Source of the DNA: Streptococcus suis
GTDB lineage: Bacteria > Bacillota > Bacilli > Lactobacillales > Streptococcaceae
DNA length: 64,000 bases
Assembly (NCBI RefSeq): GCF_902702775.1
Contig: NZ_LR738724.1
Location: forward strand, 744,001 to 808,000
Reading direction: 5' to 3'
Shown in pieces: positions 19,523 to 28,950 of this stretch. Position 1 is the first letter of the stretch. Each line of letters opens with the position of its first letter. The notes below the pieces were generated by a model. It ran no database searches. It saw nothing but the letters and a program-made list of their open reading frames with translations, and was not told the DNA's origin. Made by a program: the position numbers and the translations under genes.

Positions 19523-22036
19523 ATGAAACATTCTATTTTAGGCGGAGTAGCGATTCTAGTAGCAGGAACGAGTGGTACAGGAGTAGTTAATGCAGAAGAA
19601 GCTGTTGTAACAACAGGGGTTGAAGAACTTACCTCAGAGGCAAATGCTACTACTGTAACAGAAACTCAATTGGGAGAAGCAGAGCTTGCTGCTAATCAGG
19701 CAACAGAAGCTGTGGCAAGTCAGGAAGTGGTAGTTGGAAGGGTAGAATCCGAGCTGGCAGAAGCAACCATACAAAAGGAGGTAGCTGAAGGATCTGTTGA
19801 GGAAGCTCAGGCTCTTGTTGCCAAAGCCACTCCTGAAAGTATCCAAAAAGTTGAAGCAGGTATCTCGACAACAGAATCTGAGATTGGGACAGTCGAGACA
19901 GAGCTTGTTGAAGCGAATTCAGAAAAGACATCCGCAGAAGAAGCTGTTGTTGCTCAAGAAAAAGAAGTCTCTGCGACGCAAGCGGAGGTTGATCAGAAAG
20001 AGGCAGAAGTCAAACAAGCCGAGGAACTTGTTGCTCAAGCAGAGGAAATTTTGGCTGGGACAAGTAATTCTGCAATACTCAAAACTGCAGTGGAAGCCCA
20101 GGAAGAATTATTAAAAGCGACTCAAGCAGTTTCAGAAGCAGAAGCTAATCTTGAGGCTGCCAAAGTTTCTGATAGATCTCGTGCGGAACGTATTCAGGAT
20201 GGTCAGGCTAGCGTAACTGAAGCTCGTGCTTTAGTTGAACAGATGAGTCAACTAGAAAGTGTAGCTCAAGATAAAGTTAGTGAAGCAGAACAGCTTGTCT
20301 CTCAAGCACAGACAAGCTTTAACCAAGCCAGCAATGCTTACAATGCGATCAATACGATTACAGTAACAACTGACTACATTGCTGCATTGACGGACTATGC
20401 AACGCACTATTCAACAAATGGTAAATCTGCCAAAGCCAAACTTGATTCAATGGCGGCAACATTGCGTAGTCAGAATAGTTACAAGTCAAATTCGGATGAT
20501 GCATTGAGAAGTTTGACAACAAACAGTCTGACAGAAACTGAGGCAACAGAACTATCACTCTTTGCGGCAGATTTAGTAAACCAAATTCGACGTGCAATGG
20601 GTACTGATGAAGTTATCGTTACTTCTTCGGCTATTGACTTAGCTGGTTTGATTTCTGAAGGCTACGTGGCAGATGATTGGTCGGCTCAACAAATTCGCAC
20701 AATTGGACATGATGCGAAAGCTGTCAATGATGCTGCAAGAAGTCTTAACTTAAAGACTACTAGTCCAGAGCTTGAAGCTAAAGGAATTCAGTCCTTTGAA
20801 AATGTGGATAACTGGGTCGGAAACACCTCTACTATGACAATGGATAGTGCCAAACGTAGAATTTACCAGGCAGTTATTAACTTTATGTTTAACGGCTATG
20901 AATATATGCACGCAGAGAATATTGCAGGGCTATCTTCCTCTGGAGTTTCCTACTTCGGATTATCTTTCTCAGCACGTACAGATGCTAGCTCAGTGCATTT
21001 TGTGACGGTGCAAGATAAGCAAATTTTACCGAATTCAACATTTAGCAAAACAGAAATTTCAGGACCAACATCTGACAGTATTATTACAAGCTACAACCAG
21101 GCTCAAGTTGCACTAACCAGTGCCCAAACTACACTAAACCAGTCGAAAGCCGATTTACGAGAAGCAAGTGATGCAAGAGCCCAGGCTGAACTTGGTTTGG
21201 CTAATGCGGAGAAAGTTTTGGCCACAGCTCAGGCTATCCCATTAGCTATACCAAATGCTCAAGCAGCTCTTGAACAAGCCAATGTCAGATTGAATCAAGC
21301 CACATTTGCGAATCAAGCTGCTCAAGAGGCTATCCAGGTGATAAGTGCTGATGTAGAGACTAAGCAAGCTCATTTGGAAAATGCCCAGATTGAATTGGCG
21401 AAGAAGAAAGACGAACTTAATCACATAAAAGCTGAATTAGCTGAGAAGCGTAGTATCTTGCTCAATTTAGAGGGTGATGTAGCTGTAGCTCAAACACTGG
21501 TCACTCGTTTAACTAATGATTTGAATCGCTTGAAGGAGTCTCTTGGTGAACAGATGGCTTATCTCACCAAGCTCCAGCAATCTTCTCAACTCTTAGAAGT
21601 TGTGGAAGAAACCTTGAGTGAGACAGTAAAACTCGTTGAGCAGAAGAAGGAAGAACTATCTGTCGCACAAGAAAAACTTGATTCTCTAAAAGCAGATCGT
21701 GATAAAAAAGTGAAAACTTTTGGCTTACTTCAGGAGCGGTACCAGGCACAACAAGAGGCTGTCCGTCAATCCCAATTGACTAACCAGTATGATTCGATCA
21801 CACAGGCTGGAGGGAATCCAATCCCTGTTGTTGATGAGACTGGACGAGTTACAAAATATGTGATTGATCAGCCAGTAGCTCAGCCAGCAACTTCCAAGGT
21901 ACTTACTCGTGTCGTAGCTACTGAAGCGAAGAAAGCTAGTTTACCAAATACAGGTAGCTCTGTATCGATTATGTCATTCTTACTTTCAAGTGTGACAGCT
22001 GGACTTGCTTTTTTGCTAAAGAGAAAAGATCAATAG
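19523..22036 (+). CDS. prgA: SEC10/PgrA surface exclusion domain protein, LPNTG-anchored
   Basis: An 837-residue cell-wall protein. It has a short signal sequence (cleavage near VNAEE), long Ala/Glu-rich coiled-coil arms (residues 40-270 and 520-760), a central CAP-like SEC10/PgrA domain (about 340-505, with HAENIAGLSSSG), then LPNTG, a hydrophobic stretch and a KRKDQ tail. PrgA of pCF10 is a long-stalked surface protein that limits entry of the same plasmid. Here it heads the surface genes in the pCF10 order. The start has AAAGGAGAAC. Confidence 0.9.
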   Translation: MKHSILGGVAILVAGTSGTGVVNAEEAVVTTGVEELTSEANATTVTETQLGEAELAANQATEAVASQEVVVGRVESELAEATIQKEVAEGSVEEAQALVAKATPESIQKVEAGISTTESEIGTVETELVEANSEKTSAEEAVVAQEKEVSATQAEVDQKEAEVKQAEELVAQAEEILAGTSNSAILKTAVEAQEELLKATQAVSEAEANLEAAKVSDRSRAERIQDGQASVTEARALVEQMSQLESVAQDKVSEAEQLVSQAQTSFNQASNAYNAINTITVTTDYIAALTDYATHYSTNGKSAKAKLDSMAATLRSQNSYKSNSDDALRSLTTNSLTETEATELSLFAADLVNQIRRAMGTDEVIVTSSAIDLAGLISEGYVADDWSAQQIRTIGHDAKAVNDAARSLNLKTTSPELEAKGIQSFENVDNWVGNTSTMTMDSAKRRIYQAVINFMFNGYEYMHAENIAGLSSSGVSYFGLSFSARTDASSVHFVTVQDKQILPNSTFSKTEISGPTSDSIITSYNQAQVALTSAQTTLNQSKADLREASDARAQAELGLANAEKVLATAQAIPLAIPNAQAALEQANVRLNQATFANQAAQEAIQVISADVETKQAHLENAQIELAKKKDELNHIKAELAEKRSILLNLEGDVAVAQTLVTRLTNDLNRLKESLGEQMAYLTKLQQSSQLLEVVEETLSETVKLVEQKKEELSVAQEKLDSLKADRDKKVKTFGLLQERYQAQQEAVRQSQLTNQYDSITQAGGNPIPVVDETGRVTKYVIDQPVAQPATSKVLTRVVATEAKKASLPNTGSSVSIMSFLLSSVTAGLAFLLKRKDQ

Positions 22037-22313
22037 AATAAATTGGACCGAAAAGTCGTAAAACTACTGTTCTTTGACAATTGAATCCAACCACTGTCCT
22101 GATTAGCAAACCTAGGCATAAAAATAAGAATAGGGGCGGTGTCGTAGCTAGAAAATGATATCTAGTGCTGGTTATAACGTAAAAGCATAGCTTAGGCTAT
22201 AAGCTGAAGGAGTTTGGGGTTTCTAGACTATAAACCCTGCGTAAAAAACACAGATGTAAGCATATGTGCTTGCACAGCACGGCGTTACTCGCCTTTGATT
22301 CAGGAGGAAGAAA
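22037..22313 (+). promoter_or_regulatory. Structured untranslated region between SEC10 and the PrgU-like gene
   Basis: A 277-nt gap without a gene that holds many short hairpins: CTAGA/TCTAG (22148-22165), AGCTTA/TAAGCT (22189-22205), GGGTTT/AAACCC (22217-22237), AAGCA/TGCTT (22258-22271), GTGCT/AGCAC (22266-22280) and GGCG/CGCC (22281-22293). The fourth and fifth share the same bases and exclude each other. The last sits just upstream of CAGGAGGAAG. This looks like a regulatory RNA leader rather than random spacer; see findings. Confidence 0.6.
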
Positions 22314-22649
22314 ATGGATCAAATAAAAAATCGTTTTAATACTGAGATGACAATCTCAGACTTAAAAAAATTAGGAAAGGAAGGAGGAGCAACGGCTTTA
22401 CTAGAAACAGGAGAAATACTTTCTTTACGACCTCGATATGCGACAGCTAAACGTCCTATATTGATAAATGGTCGTGAAGCCGTTGGTGATGTAATCGTCT
22501 ATTATGGAGCAGTTTTTGATAAGATTCGAACGGTTAAGCGTGACAATGTATTAGTTGCACGTCGTATCAAAATAGGCGAGAGCACAAAACTACAACTTAC
22601 TGGTCAGGGCTATACCAGACCAGGTGAGCAGCGAAAGAAAGGAAAATGA
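22314..22649 (+). CDS. PrgU-like small protein (candidate RNA-binding regulator)
   Basis: A 111-residue basic protein, no signal peptide or membrane span, with strand-rich segments (VGDVIVYYGAVF, VLVARRIKIG) and a charged tail (RPGEQRKKGK). It lies among surface adhesin genes, the position where pCF10 encodes PrgU, a PUA-fold protein of about 118 residues that tempers expression of the adhesin PrgB. Size and synteny agree; I have not aligned the sequences, so homology is inferred. A strong AGGAGGAAG site precedes it. Its stop is next to the LPETG gene start. Confidence 0.5.
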   Translation: MDQIKNRFNTEMTISDLKKLGKEGGATALLETGEILSLRPRYATAKRPILINGREAVGDVIVYYGAVFDKIRTVKRDNVLVARRIKIGESTKLQLTGQGYTRPGEQRKKGK

Positions 22650-22650
22650 T

Positions 22651-23451
22651 ATGTTCAAAAAAAGTATAGCATCTATACTTGCATTATCAGCGGCACTGTT
22701 GCTTCAAACGGTGCCAGTATTTGCGGATGAGATACTTCCAGTGGATAGTTCCGTTCCGATTGAAGCGCAGGGGCAATCTACGGATACTTCTCTAACAGAG
22801 GAGTCAACTGATACAAGTTCTGTATCTGAAGTAGTGAGTCCTCCAGCAGATCCAGTTGATACATCTGAGCCAGTGGAACCGTCAGAGCCTGTTGTTCCGA
22901 TAGTTCCAGAGGCAGAAAATACCACTCCAACAGAACCTGTAGAAGTACCGATTGATCCTACGACTCCGTCGACTGATTCAACGATACCTAGTTCCACTAC
23001 TCCAACACAAGGGACAAGTGAAACCACACCAGGATTGAGTGAAGTTCCTTCGGAAACCTCTACAGTAGCTCCAACAGAATCACCTGTGAAAACTACTGAA
23101 GAAGTAAATCAAACAGGTGAGAGTCAGGTTGGTACCATTTCAACATCAACAGGACAAGAGGTTGTTGAAGTGACACCTGAAAAACCAATCACAACTGAGG
23201 CAGGCTTTGTGATCATTGGAACGGAAAATAGTCAACCAATTGTTCGCTATGCTGATGGAACCACTGCTACAGTAGCTGCAGAAGCAATTGGAGCAGTTGT
23301 AAATCCAGATAGAACAATCAGTGTAAAAACGACTGAAGGGACAATGACTACATTACCAGAAACAGGGGAAGCTGCTAGTTTGATGATCAGTCTACTAGGG
23401 TTCACTTTACTAGGTTTAACAAGCTTCCTGAAGCAAAAACAATTATTATAA
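22651..23451 (+). CDS. LPETG-anchored Pro/Thr/Ser-rich surface protein
   Basis: A 266-residue wall-anchored protein. I start it at ATG MFKKSIASI after AAAGGAAAA; an upstream in-frame start inside the previous gene has no site. The signal peptide ends near VFADE. Residues 35-160 are a low-complexity stalk of Pro, Thr, Ser, Val and Glu; then comes a small beta-rich part (QPIVRYADGTTATV), LPETGEAAS, a hydrophobic span and KQKQLL. It resembles PrgC of pCF10 in type and place. Function unknown; it may help mating-pair contact. Confidence 0.8.
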   Translation: MFKKSIASILALSAALLLQTVPVFADEILPVDSSVPIEAQGQSTDTSLTEESTDTSSVSEVVSPPADPVDTSEPVEPSEPVVPIVPEAENTTPTEPVEVPIDPTTPSTDSTIPSSTTPTQGTSETTPGLSEVPSETSTVAPTESPVKTTEEVNQTGESQVGTISTSTGQEVVEVTPEKPITTEAGFVIIGTENSQPIVRYADGTTATVAAEAIGAVVNPDRTISVKTTEGTMTTLPETGEAASLMISLLGFTLLGLTSFLKQKQLL

Positions 23452-23472
23452 ACAGAAAAGGAAATTTATTAT

Positions 23473-26400
23473 ATGGTTAAGAATAAAGAAATTTTTTCAA
23501 TTCGAAAATTTAAGACGGGTACTCACTCAGCCCTTATCGGTAAACTAGGAGTGGTAGCTGCTACGGCACTTGCTATCGGGCTTTCAGGAGCAACTGCTTC
23601 TGCGGATGAGGTGACTACAGTCTCCACAACTCCAGTTGTTGAAGTTGTGAATCCAAATCCAGCTACTAACCTTGAAACAGTGCAGGAAGTTCCAACGGCA
23701 GAAGCTGTCGCAACAGAGGCACAAGCAGGGACACAGACAGGTGAGCTGGTTAGTCCTGTTACATCTCCTGAACTAGATGCAGCTGTAACATCTGCACAGG
23801 AAGCAGGAGTATCAATCAGAGAAGAAACAACTCCAGTTGCTCACGAAAGCCTAGATGCTGCACAAGCTGATCTAGCCAATCAGACTGCGGAAGTTATTGC
23901 TGCTGAAGAAAAGCAGGTTGAAAATACAACTGAAATTAAAGAAGCTGAAGCAACTAACGCTGATATTGATCGTCAGAATCAAGCGGAAGCAGAACGGGTC
24001 GCAGAATTCAACCAACACGGACAGGAAGCAGTAGATCAACGTAATGCTGCTGGTCAGGCAGCAGTTGATGCTCGCAACGCTGCAGGCCAAGCCGCAGTTG
24101 ACACACGCAACCAAAAAGAGCTGGATGATCGTGCTGCAGAAGCTGCAGCTGTTGAGCAACGTAATAAGGATGGTCAAGCTGCAGTTGATGCACGCAATGC
24201 TGCAGGCCAGTCTGCCGTGGATCAACGTAATGCTACAGGTCAAGCCGCTGCAGATCAACGCAACTCTACAGGTCAAGCCGCAGTAGATGCACGTAACGCT
24301 GCAGGCCAGTCCGCCGTGGATCAACGTAATGCTGCAGGTCAATCCGCCGCAGATCAACGCAATACTGCAGGCCAAGCCGCAGTAGATGCACGTAATGCTG
24401 CAGGCCAGTCCGCCGTGGATCAACGCAATGCCGCAGGCCAAGCTGCTGTGGATCAACGTAATGCTGCAGGTCAAGCTGCAGTAGATGCTCGCAATTCTGC
24501 AGGTCAAGCCGCAGTAGATGCTCGTAACCAACAAGAACAAGCTAACCGTGATGCAGAAGCTGCAGCCGTTGCCCAGCGTAATAAGGACGGGCAAGCCGCA
24601 GTAGATCAACGAAATGCTGACGGACAGGCTCAGGTTGACTCTTACAATCAAACCGAGACGGCAAGAGTTGATGCCTTAAACGCTGATCTTAAAGCAGAAT
24701 ACGAAGCAAAGCTGGCTAAAATTGCGGATGTTGAGGTTTATAATGCTGAGATTCGCAAACGCAATGCAGAAGCAATCGCAAAGGCAGAAGCGGACAATGC
24801 ACGCTTAAAAGCAGAGTATGAAGCCAAGAAAGCTGAAATGCAGTCGAAAACTAAGGAAAACGGCTATCTTAGTGAAGTCGTCTCTCAGAGCTTGATCTAT
24901 AAATCTGAGCCAAATGTGACTATAGGAACGATTGAAGGTGTTACAAAATTTGTGAATCCTGAAAAGCGTCAAGAAGTTAGTGATGCAAATCGCAATCTGG
25001 TTCACACGGTATCTAGTTATTCCGAAGGAAATTATGTAAGTACTGTAGATTACTCAAATGGGACCACATTTCTTTTGAATGTTGGACAAACCGCAACAGT
25101 AACATATGTAGGAGATTTTTCTGCTTCGGCTAATGGAGAAAAGATTACAAAAGTTGTTGCTCGCTATACAGCTGTTGCATCAGAAAAAGGAGCATCAATT
25201 GTGACTGTCTCTAAAGATCCGACTGAAACAGTCATCTTTGGTTCAGATGCAACGCAAGGCTTTGTAGGTGTCGGTGATGAACTCCATATTGAAAAAACAT
25301 TTTATACTGCTTCTGGAAAGGTAGTTGCGACTAAAGAGAATCCGATTATTTTCTCTATTTCATCCATGAATTCCTTGGGAGAAAATAGTTATTTTGAGTA
25401 TGTCAAAGACTTAAGTTCGAACATTCGTTTCGTTCCGATTACTGGCAGTCAAGTTCAAGACCATGATGGTAAAATCTATGCTAGTACATCTATTGATACC
25501 ATTGCCCCGTATAGCGGTCATGATAGTATTGACTCACCTGTACGATATTACGGTTCAGGCGCTTTAGTTGCAGAAAGTGGAGATACATTTGGTTTAACAG
25601 TTGGAGCATCGAAGCATCAAACAGGGCACTGGTTCGCAATGAATACTAATGTTGCGGCTCCAGTATTGCCACCATTACCCCCTTATAAGCAAATTACACC
25701 ACAACAAGAAAAAGAAGTACCTACAAAACCAGTGGAGCCTACCTATGTTACTCCAAATCTCAGAACCTTTACACCTGAAGTGTTTGTTCCAGAAGACTAC
25801 ACTCCAGACCCATTTGTCCCAGAAGTTTTTATTCCGGAGACATTTACTCCAGAAACATTCACTCCAGAAACATTCACTCCAGAAACATTCACTCCAGAAA
25901 CGTTTACTCCTGAAGATTTCACTCCAGAAACGTTCATCCCAGAAACGTTTACTCCTGAAAACTTCATTCCAGAAACGTTTACTCCAGAAACGTTTACTCC
26001 AGAGACCTTCACACCAGAAGACTACACTCCAGCTCCGTTTGTTCCTGAAGTATTCACTCCAGAAACGTTTACTCCAGAAACATTTGATCCAATCACTCCA
26101 GTTGTGATTCCGTATGTGGCAGTCCCTGAGAAGAAAGTCTTTGAAGCAAGTATCCACCCTGTACTTGTGAAGCAAACTCCAGCAAATAGCAAGGATGTTA
26201 TCAATGAAGACGGTGTCAGCGTTGACGGGAAGCTAGTACCTAAAGGTGCGACGGAAAAATGGACATTGACCAATGCAAACCTGAAAGCAGGTCGTGCAGA
26301 AGTAACAGCTTATGTGATGAATGATCCATTCCCTGCAGGATTTGAGATTGATCGCACAGCTACAGTGGCTGAGAATACAGCCTGGACTGTGAGTTATGAC

Positions 26401-27849
26401 GAGAACGGTAAAGCAACATTGACAGCTACAGCCGCAACCTTGAATCTGCTCAATGCAAACCGCAACCAAGATGTTGTAGTGCCAGTTGCTTACTTCGTTG
26501 GTCGTCCTATCAATGACGGCGGAACTTACAAAAACACCTTCACTACAATCATTACAACACCTACAGGTGAGTACAAGGTAGTATCAAATACGCCTGTTAT
26601 TTACACACCAGGTTCTGAAGATCCTCGTAACCCTGGTGGTGAAAATCCAACACCATACGACAGCTTGATTGAACCTAAGAAAGATGTTGTAGATGAGAAT
26701 GGAACATCAATTGACGGACAATCAATCCTTCCGAACACTACTCTTAACTATGTGGCAGAACAAGACCTTGATCAATACAAAGGGATTGCAGCTTCTCAAA
26801 ATGCGATTGGTAAAGGATTCTTCTATGTAGATGATTACTTGGATGCAGCAATTGACGGTAGCTCATTGGTTGTTAACTCAATCAAAGCAGCTAACGGTGA
26901 CGATGTTCGAGCAATGCTTGATATGATCCATGTGCTTTCGGCAGATACTTTGGATGAAAAGCTACAAGCACTGATTAAAGAATCTGGTATCTCTCCTGTT
27001 GGTGAGTTCTACTTGTGGGTAGCCAAAGACCCTCAAGCCTTCTTCAAAGCGTATGTTGAGCAAGGTTTGGATATTACCTATAATCTTTCCTTCAAAGTGA
27101 AACAAGATTTTGTTGGTACAGTCACTAACCAAACCTACCAAATTGACTTCGGCAACGGTTACTATGGCAACATCGTGACCAATGAATTGCCGCAACTTGT
27201 AGTCCATAAAGATGTGTTGGACAAGGACGGTAAGTCTATTGACGGTGGTACTGTCAAGATTGGCGACCTTTTGACTTATAAGCTAGAAGGTTGGGTGATT
27301 CCTGCTGGACGTGGCTATGACATTAAAGAGTACCGCTTTGTGGACCTTCTCCAAGCTAGTCATGATGAGTACCAAACTTATGAAATCAAAGCAAAAGTTG
27401 GTTTTACATTAGCTGACGGTACAGTTATCAAGGCTGGCGATGATCTCAAGGGCTACACAGAAACTGTCTATAATGTGGAGACTGGTAAGTTCGAGACTCG
27501 CTTCCGTGAGGACTTCTTGAATCAGATTCCACGTACAAGTGCATTTGGTGCAGACGGCTTTATTACGGTTAAACGTATTGCGGCAGGAGAAGTAGTCAAT
27601 GAGTACACTCTCTATGTCAATGGCAACCCTGTAGTATCTAACAAGGTTATTACAGAGACTCCAGAGCCACCAAAACCAGAAACTCCAACCCCAACACCAC
27701 AGACTCCAGCACCAGCACCTGCAGGACCAAGCCTGCCAAATACAGGTTCAAATGCAAGTCAAGCTCTGTCAATCGCTGGCATTGGAGGACTCATGTTATC
27801 AGTATTAGCACAATTTGGATTGGTTAAGCGTAAAGCGAAAGAAGACTAA
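23473..27849 (+). CDS. Antigen I/II family adhesin (PrgB/BspA-like), LPNTG-anchored
   Basis: A 1,458-residue surface adhesin: FSIRK-type signal peptide (FSIRK at residues 8-12), an alanine-rich helical stalk with about 17 copies of a 10-residue unit (about 185-390), a lectin-like V domain (about 470-735), a proline-rich stalk of five-residue FTPET units (about 765-880), C-terminal domains of antigen I/II type (about 890-1400), a Pro/Thr linker, and LPNTG with tail KRKAKED. Antigen I/II proteins bind host glycoproteins and other bacteria; PrgB-type members also aggregate mating cells. In group B streptococci such genes ride on TnGBS elements, as here. Largest surface gene of the ICE. Confidence 0.93.
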   Translation: MVKNKEIFSIRKFKTGTHSALIGKLGVVAATALAIGLSGATASADEVTTVSTTPVVEVVNPNPATNLETVQEVPTAEAVATEAQAGTQTGELVSPVTSPELDAAVTSAQEAGVSIREETTPVAHESLDAAQADLANQTAEVIAAEEKQVENTTEIKEAEATNADIDRQNQAEAERVAEFNQHGQEAVDQRNAAGQAAVDARNAAGQAAVDTRNQKELDDRAAEAAAVEQRNKDGQAAVDARNAAGQSAVDQRNATGQAAADQRNSTGQAAVDARNAAGQSAVDQRNAAGQSAADQRNTAGQAAVDARNAAGQSAVDQRNAAGQAAVDQRNAAGQAAVDARNSAGQAAVDARNQQEQANRDAEAAAVAQRNKDGQAAVDQRNADGQAQVDSYNQTETARVDALNADLKAEYEAKLAKIADVEVYNAEIRKRNAEAIAKAEADNARLKAEYEAKKAEMQSKTKENGYLSEVVSQSLIYKSEPNVTIGTIEGVTKFVNPEKRQEVSDANRNLVHTVSSYSEGNYVSTVDYSNGTTFLLNVGQTATVTYVGDFSASANGEKITKVVARYTAVASEKGASIVTVSKDPTETVIFGSDATQGFVGVGDELHIEKTFYTASGKVVATKENPIIFSISSMNSLGENSYFEYVKDLSSNIRFVPITGSQVQDHDGKIYASTSIDTIAPYSGHDSIDSPVRYYGSGALVAESGDTFGLTVGASKHQTGHWFAMNTNVAAPVLPPLPPYKQITPQQEKEVPTKPVEPTYVTPNLRTFTPEVFVPEDYTPDPFVPEVFIPETFTPETFTPETFTPETFTPETFTPEDFTPETFIPETFTPENFIPETFTPETFTPETFTPEDYTPAPFVPEVFTPETFTPETFDPITPVVIPYVAVPEKKVFEASIHPVLVKQTPANSKDVINEDGVSVDGKLVPKGATEKWTLTNANLKAGRAEVTAYVMNDPFPAGFEIDRTATVAENTAWTVSYDENGKATLTATAATLNLLNANRNQDVVVPVAYFVGRPINDGGTYKNTFTTIITTPTGEYKVVSNTPVIYTPGSEDPRNPGGENPTPYDSLIEPKKDVVDENGTSIDGQSILPNTTLNYVAEQDLDQYKGIAASQNAIGKGFFYVDDYLDAAIDGSSLVVNSIKAANGDDVRAMLDMIHVLSADTLDEKLQALIKESGISPVGEFYLWVAKDPQAFFKAYVEQGLDITYNLSFKVKQDFVGTVTNQTYQIDFGNGYYGNIVTNELPQLVVHKDVLDKDGKSIDGGTVKIGDLLTYKLEGWVIPAGRGYDIKEYRFVDLLQASHDEYQTYEIKAKVGFTLADGTVIKAGDDLKGYTETVYNVETGKFETRFREDFLNQIPRTSAFGADGFITVKRIAAGEVVNEYTLYVNGNPVVSNKVITETPEPPKPETPTPTPQTPAPAPAGPSLPNTGSNASQALSIAGIGGLMLSVLAQFGLVKRKAKED
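24019..24640 (+). repeat. 30-bp tandem repeat coding the alanine-rich stalk
   Basis: About 17 imperfect copies of a 30-bp unit encoding variants of AAGQAAVDARN and AAGQSAVDQRN, broken twice by longer linkers (NQKELDDRAAEAAAVEQRN-like). The unit is ten residues, unlike the roughly 82-residue A repeats of classical antigen I/II. Confidence 0.85.
25765..26100 (+). repeat. 15-bp tandem repeat coding the FTPET proline stalk
   Basis: Roughly 20 imperfect 15-bp units (ACTCCAGAAACGTTT-like) coding FTPET with variants VPEVF, TPEDY and IPETF. Such arrays change length easily by slippage and recombination. Confidence 0.85.
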
Positions 27850-27868
27850 TCTTTATTCTATCGACCTG

Positions 27869-27900
27869 GGCCAAGTCATGAAACTGGCCTTTTATTTTTT
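27869..27900 (+). terminator. Terminator after the antigen I/II gene
   Basis: GGCC(A)AGT / ACTGGCC (27869-27876, 27883-27889) followed by TTTTATTTTTT. It separates surface genes from secretion genes, perhaps only partly. Confidence 0.7.
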
Positions 27901-27920
27901 AGAAACAAAGGAGAACAATC

Positions 27921-28148
27921 ATGGAATTAGTAACACTTGTAATTGGATCATTGGGTGCGATTGGAACGGCACGTGGACTTTGGGGAGTATGGCAAGGCTG
28001 GGAAGACTATGCCGTAGGCAAGAAGACTGACAACGTGCAACAACAGGAACGTGGCCAGTCAGGTATGCTTTACGGTGGTATGATGGCTGCAGGAGCGGCT
28101 ACTATTTCAGCTGCAATCGTCGCTGCAATGAATGCACTTACTTTCTAG
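27921..28148 (+). CDS. Small conjugation membrane protein (pilin/PrgF-like position)
   Basis: A 75-residue protein with hydrophobic N- and C-terminal segments (LVTLVIGSLGAIGTARG and MMAAGAATISAAIVAAM) around a polar centre. RBS AAAGGAGAA. Small two-span proteins just before the VirB6-like gene occupy the VirB2/PrgF slot in Gram-positive secretion loci. No direct sequence signature, so the role is positional inference. Confidence 0.6.
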   Translation: MELVTLVIGSLGAIGTARGLWGVWQGWEDYAVGKKTDNVQQQERGQSGMLYGGMMAAGAATISAAIVAAMNALTF

Positions 28149-28157
28149 GAGGACATC

Positions 28158-28906
28158 GTGGATGTTAGTGAACTGACAAAAAGCTTATCAAGCTATAATG
28201 AGACTGTCAATGGGACCGCAGAGGCTATAGCAGCCTCCCTACGTCCCTTGGCGGTTATTATTTTAGGTATCTGTTACCTAATAGAGATAGACTCCTGGTG
28301 GAAGACCTTCAAACAGGAGGGAGGCAATCTAACAAGTGAAATGTGGTTTGAAGTAGCCTATAAGTACCTGATCTCACTGTTGTTGATTTCCATGTCTAGC
28401 CAGATTTTTGATGCAATGGTGGCAGTAGTGAATATAGCATTGAATTTAATTGATGCTGCAGTGCCAGGGAATATTGAAGAATATAATTTGGATTTAGGGA
28501 CTATCAAAGGGTGGTTCTTAAAAAATGTAGTTAATTTTATCGGTGGACTTGTTCAAGGAACAGCAAGTCTATCAACTAAGCTATTAACTATGATGAGGTT
28601 TTTCCAAATGTATCTGCTTAAGGCATTTGCCCCACTATTAGTAGCCTTTTCCTACCAGATTCTACTAGATCGATAGCACTAAATATTCTGAAACACTTTG
28701 GTGCAGCGGCTTTTCAAGCTATTATACTTTTTGTAGTTTTGAGGCTATATCCTGCTTTGGTAACTTCTGATATATTATCAATCAATACATCTGGAACACT
28801 TGCAAACTGGGGAACAGCTTTTGTTTCTATTGCAAGAGGGATAATATTCATCTTTATGTTATTTGGTAGTCAGAAGTTGGCTAAAAGCTTGATAGGAGCT
28901 ATGTAA
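28158..28906 (+). pseudogene. VirB6/TrbL-like channel protein, frameshifted
   Basis: A GTG start behind AGGAGG opens a frame that stops at 28676 after 172 residues (ending FSYQILLDR). Translation in another frame from about 28650 continues the protein: DSTRSIALNILKHFGAA..., two more membrane spans, ending SLIGAM at 28906. Adding one T to the T run at 28647-28650 gives VAFFLPDSTRS and joins both parts into a 249-residue polytopic protein, the usual shape of VirB6/PrgH-like inner-membrane channel proteins. So a one-base deletion in a homopolymer is the simplest reading; a sequencing error or frameshifting are alternatives. Confidence 0.8.
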
Positions 28907-28918
28907 GCATGGTATAAT
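28889..28918 (+). promoter_or_regulatory. Internal promoter in the secretion operon
   Basis: TTGATA (28889-28894), 18 bp, TATAAT (28913-28918), inside the end of the VirB6-like gene and before the next gene. Confidence 0.55.
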
Positions 28919-28950
28919 AATGTTATAGGATTAGTCAGAGGAGAGACACT

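Noticed and set aside
23872..24651. 259-codon minus-strand frame opposite the adhesin stalk
   Set aside because: Mirror of the 30-bp coding repeat; repetitive Cys/Ile-rich product, no ribosome site, and the plus strand is clearly coding.
25675..26175. Minus-strand frames with repeated FWSE or VSGVN units
   Set aside because: Antisense readings of the FTPET repeat.
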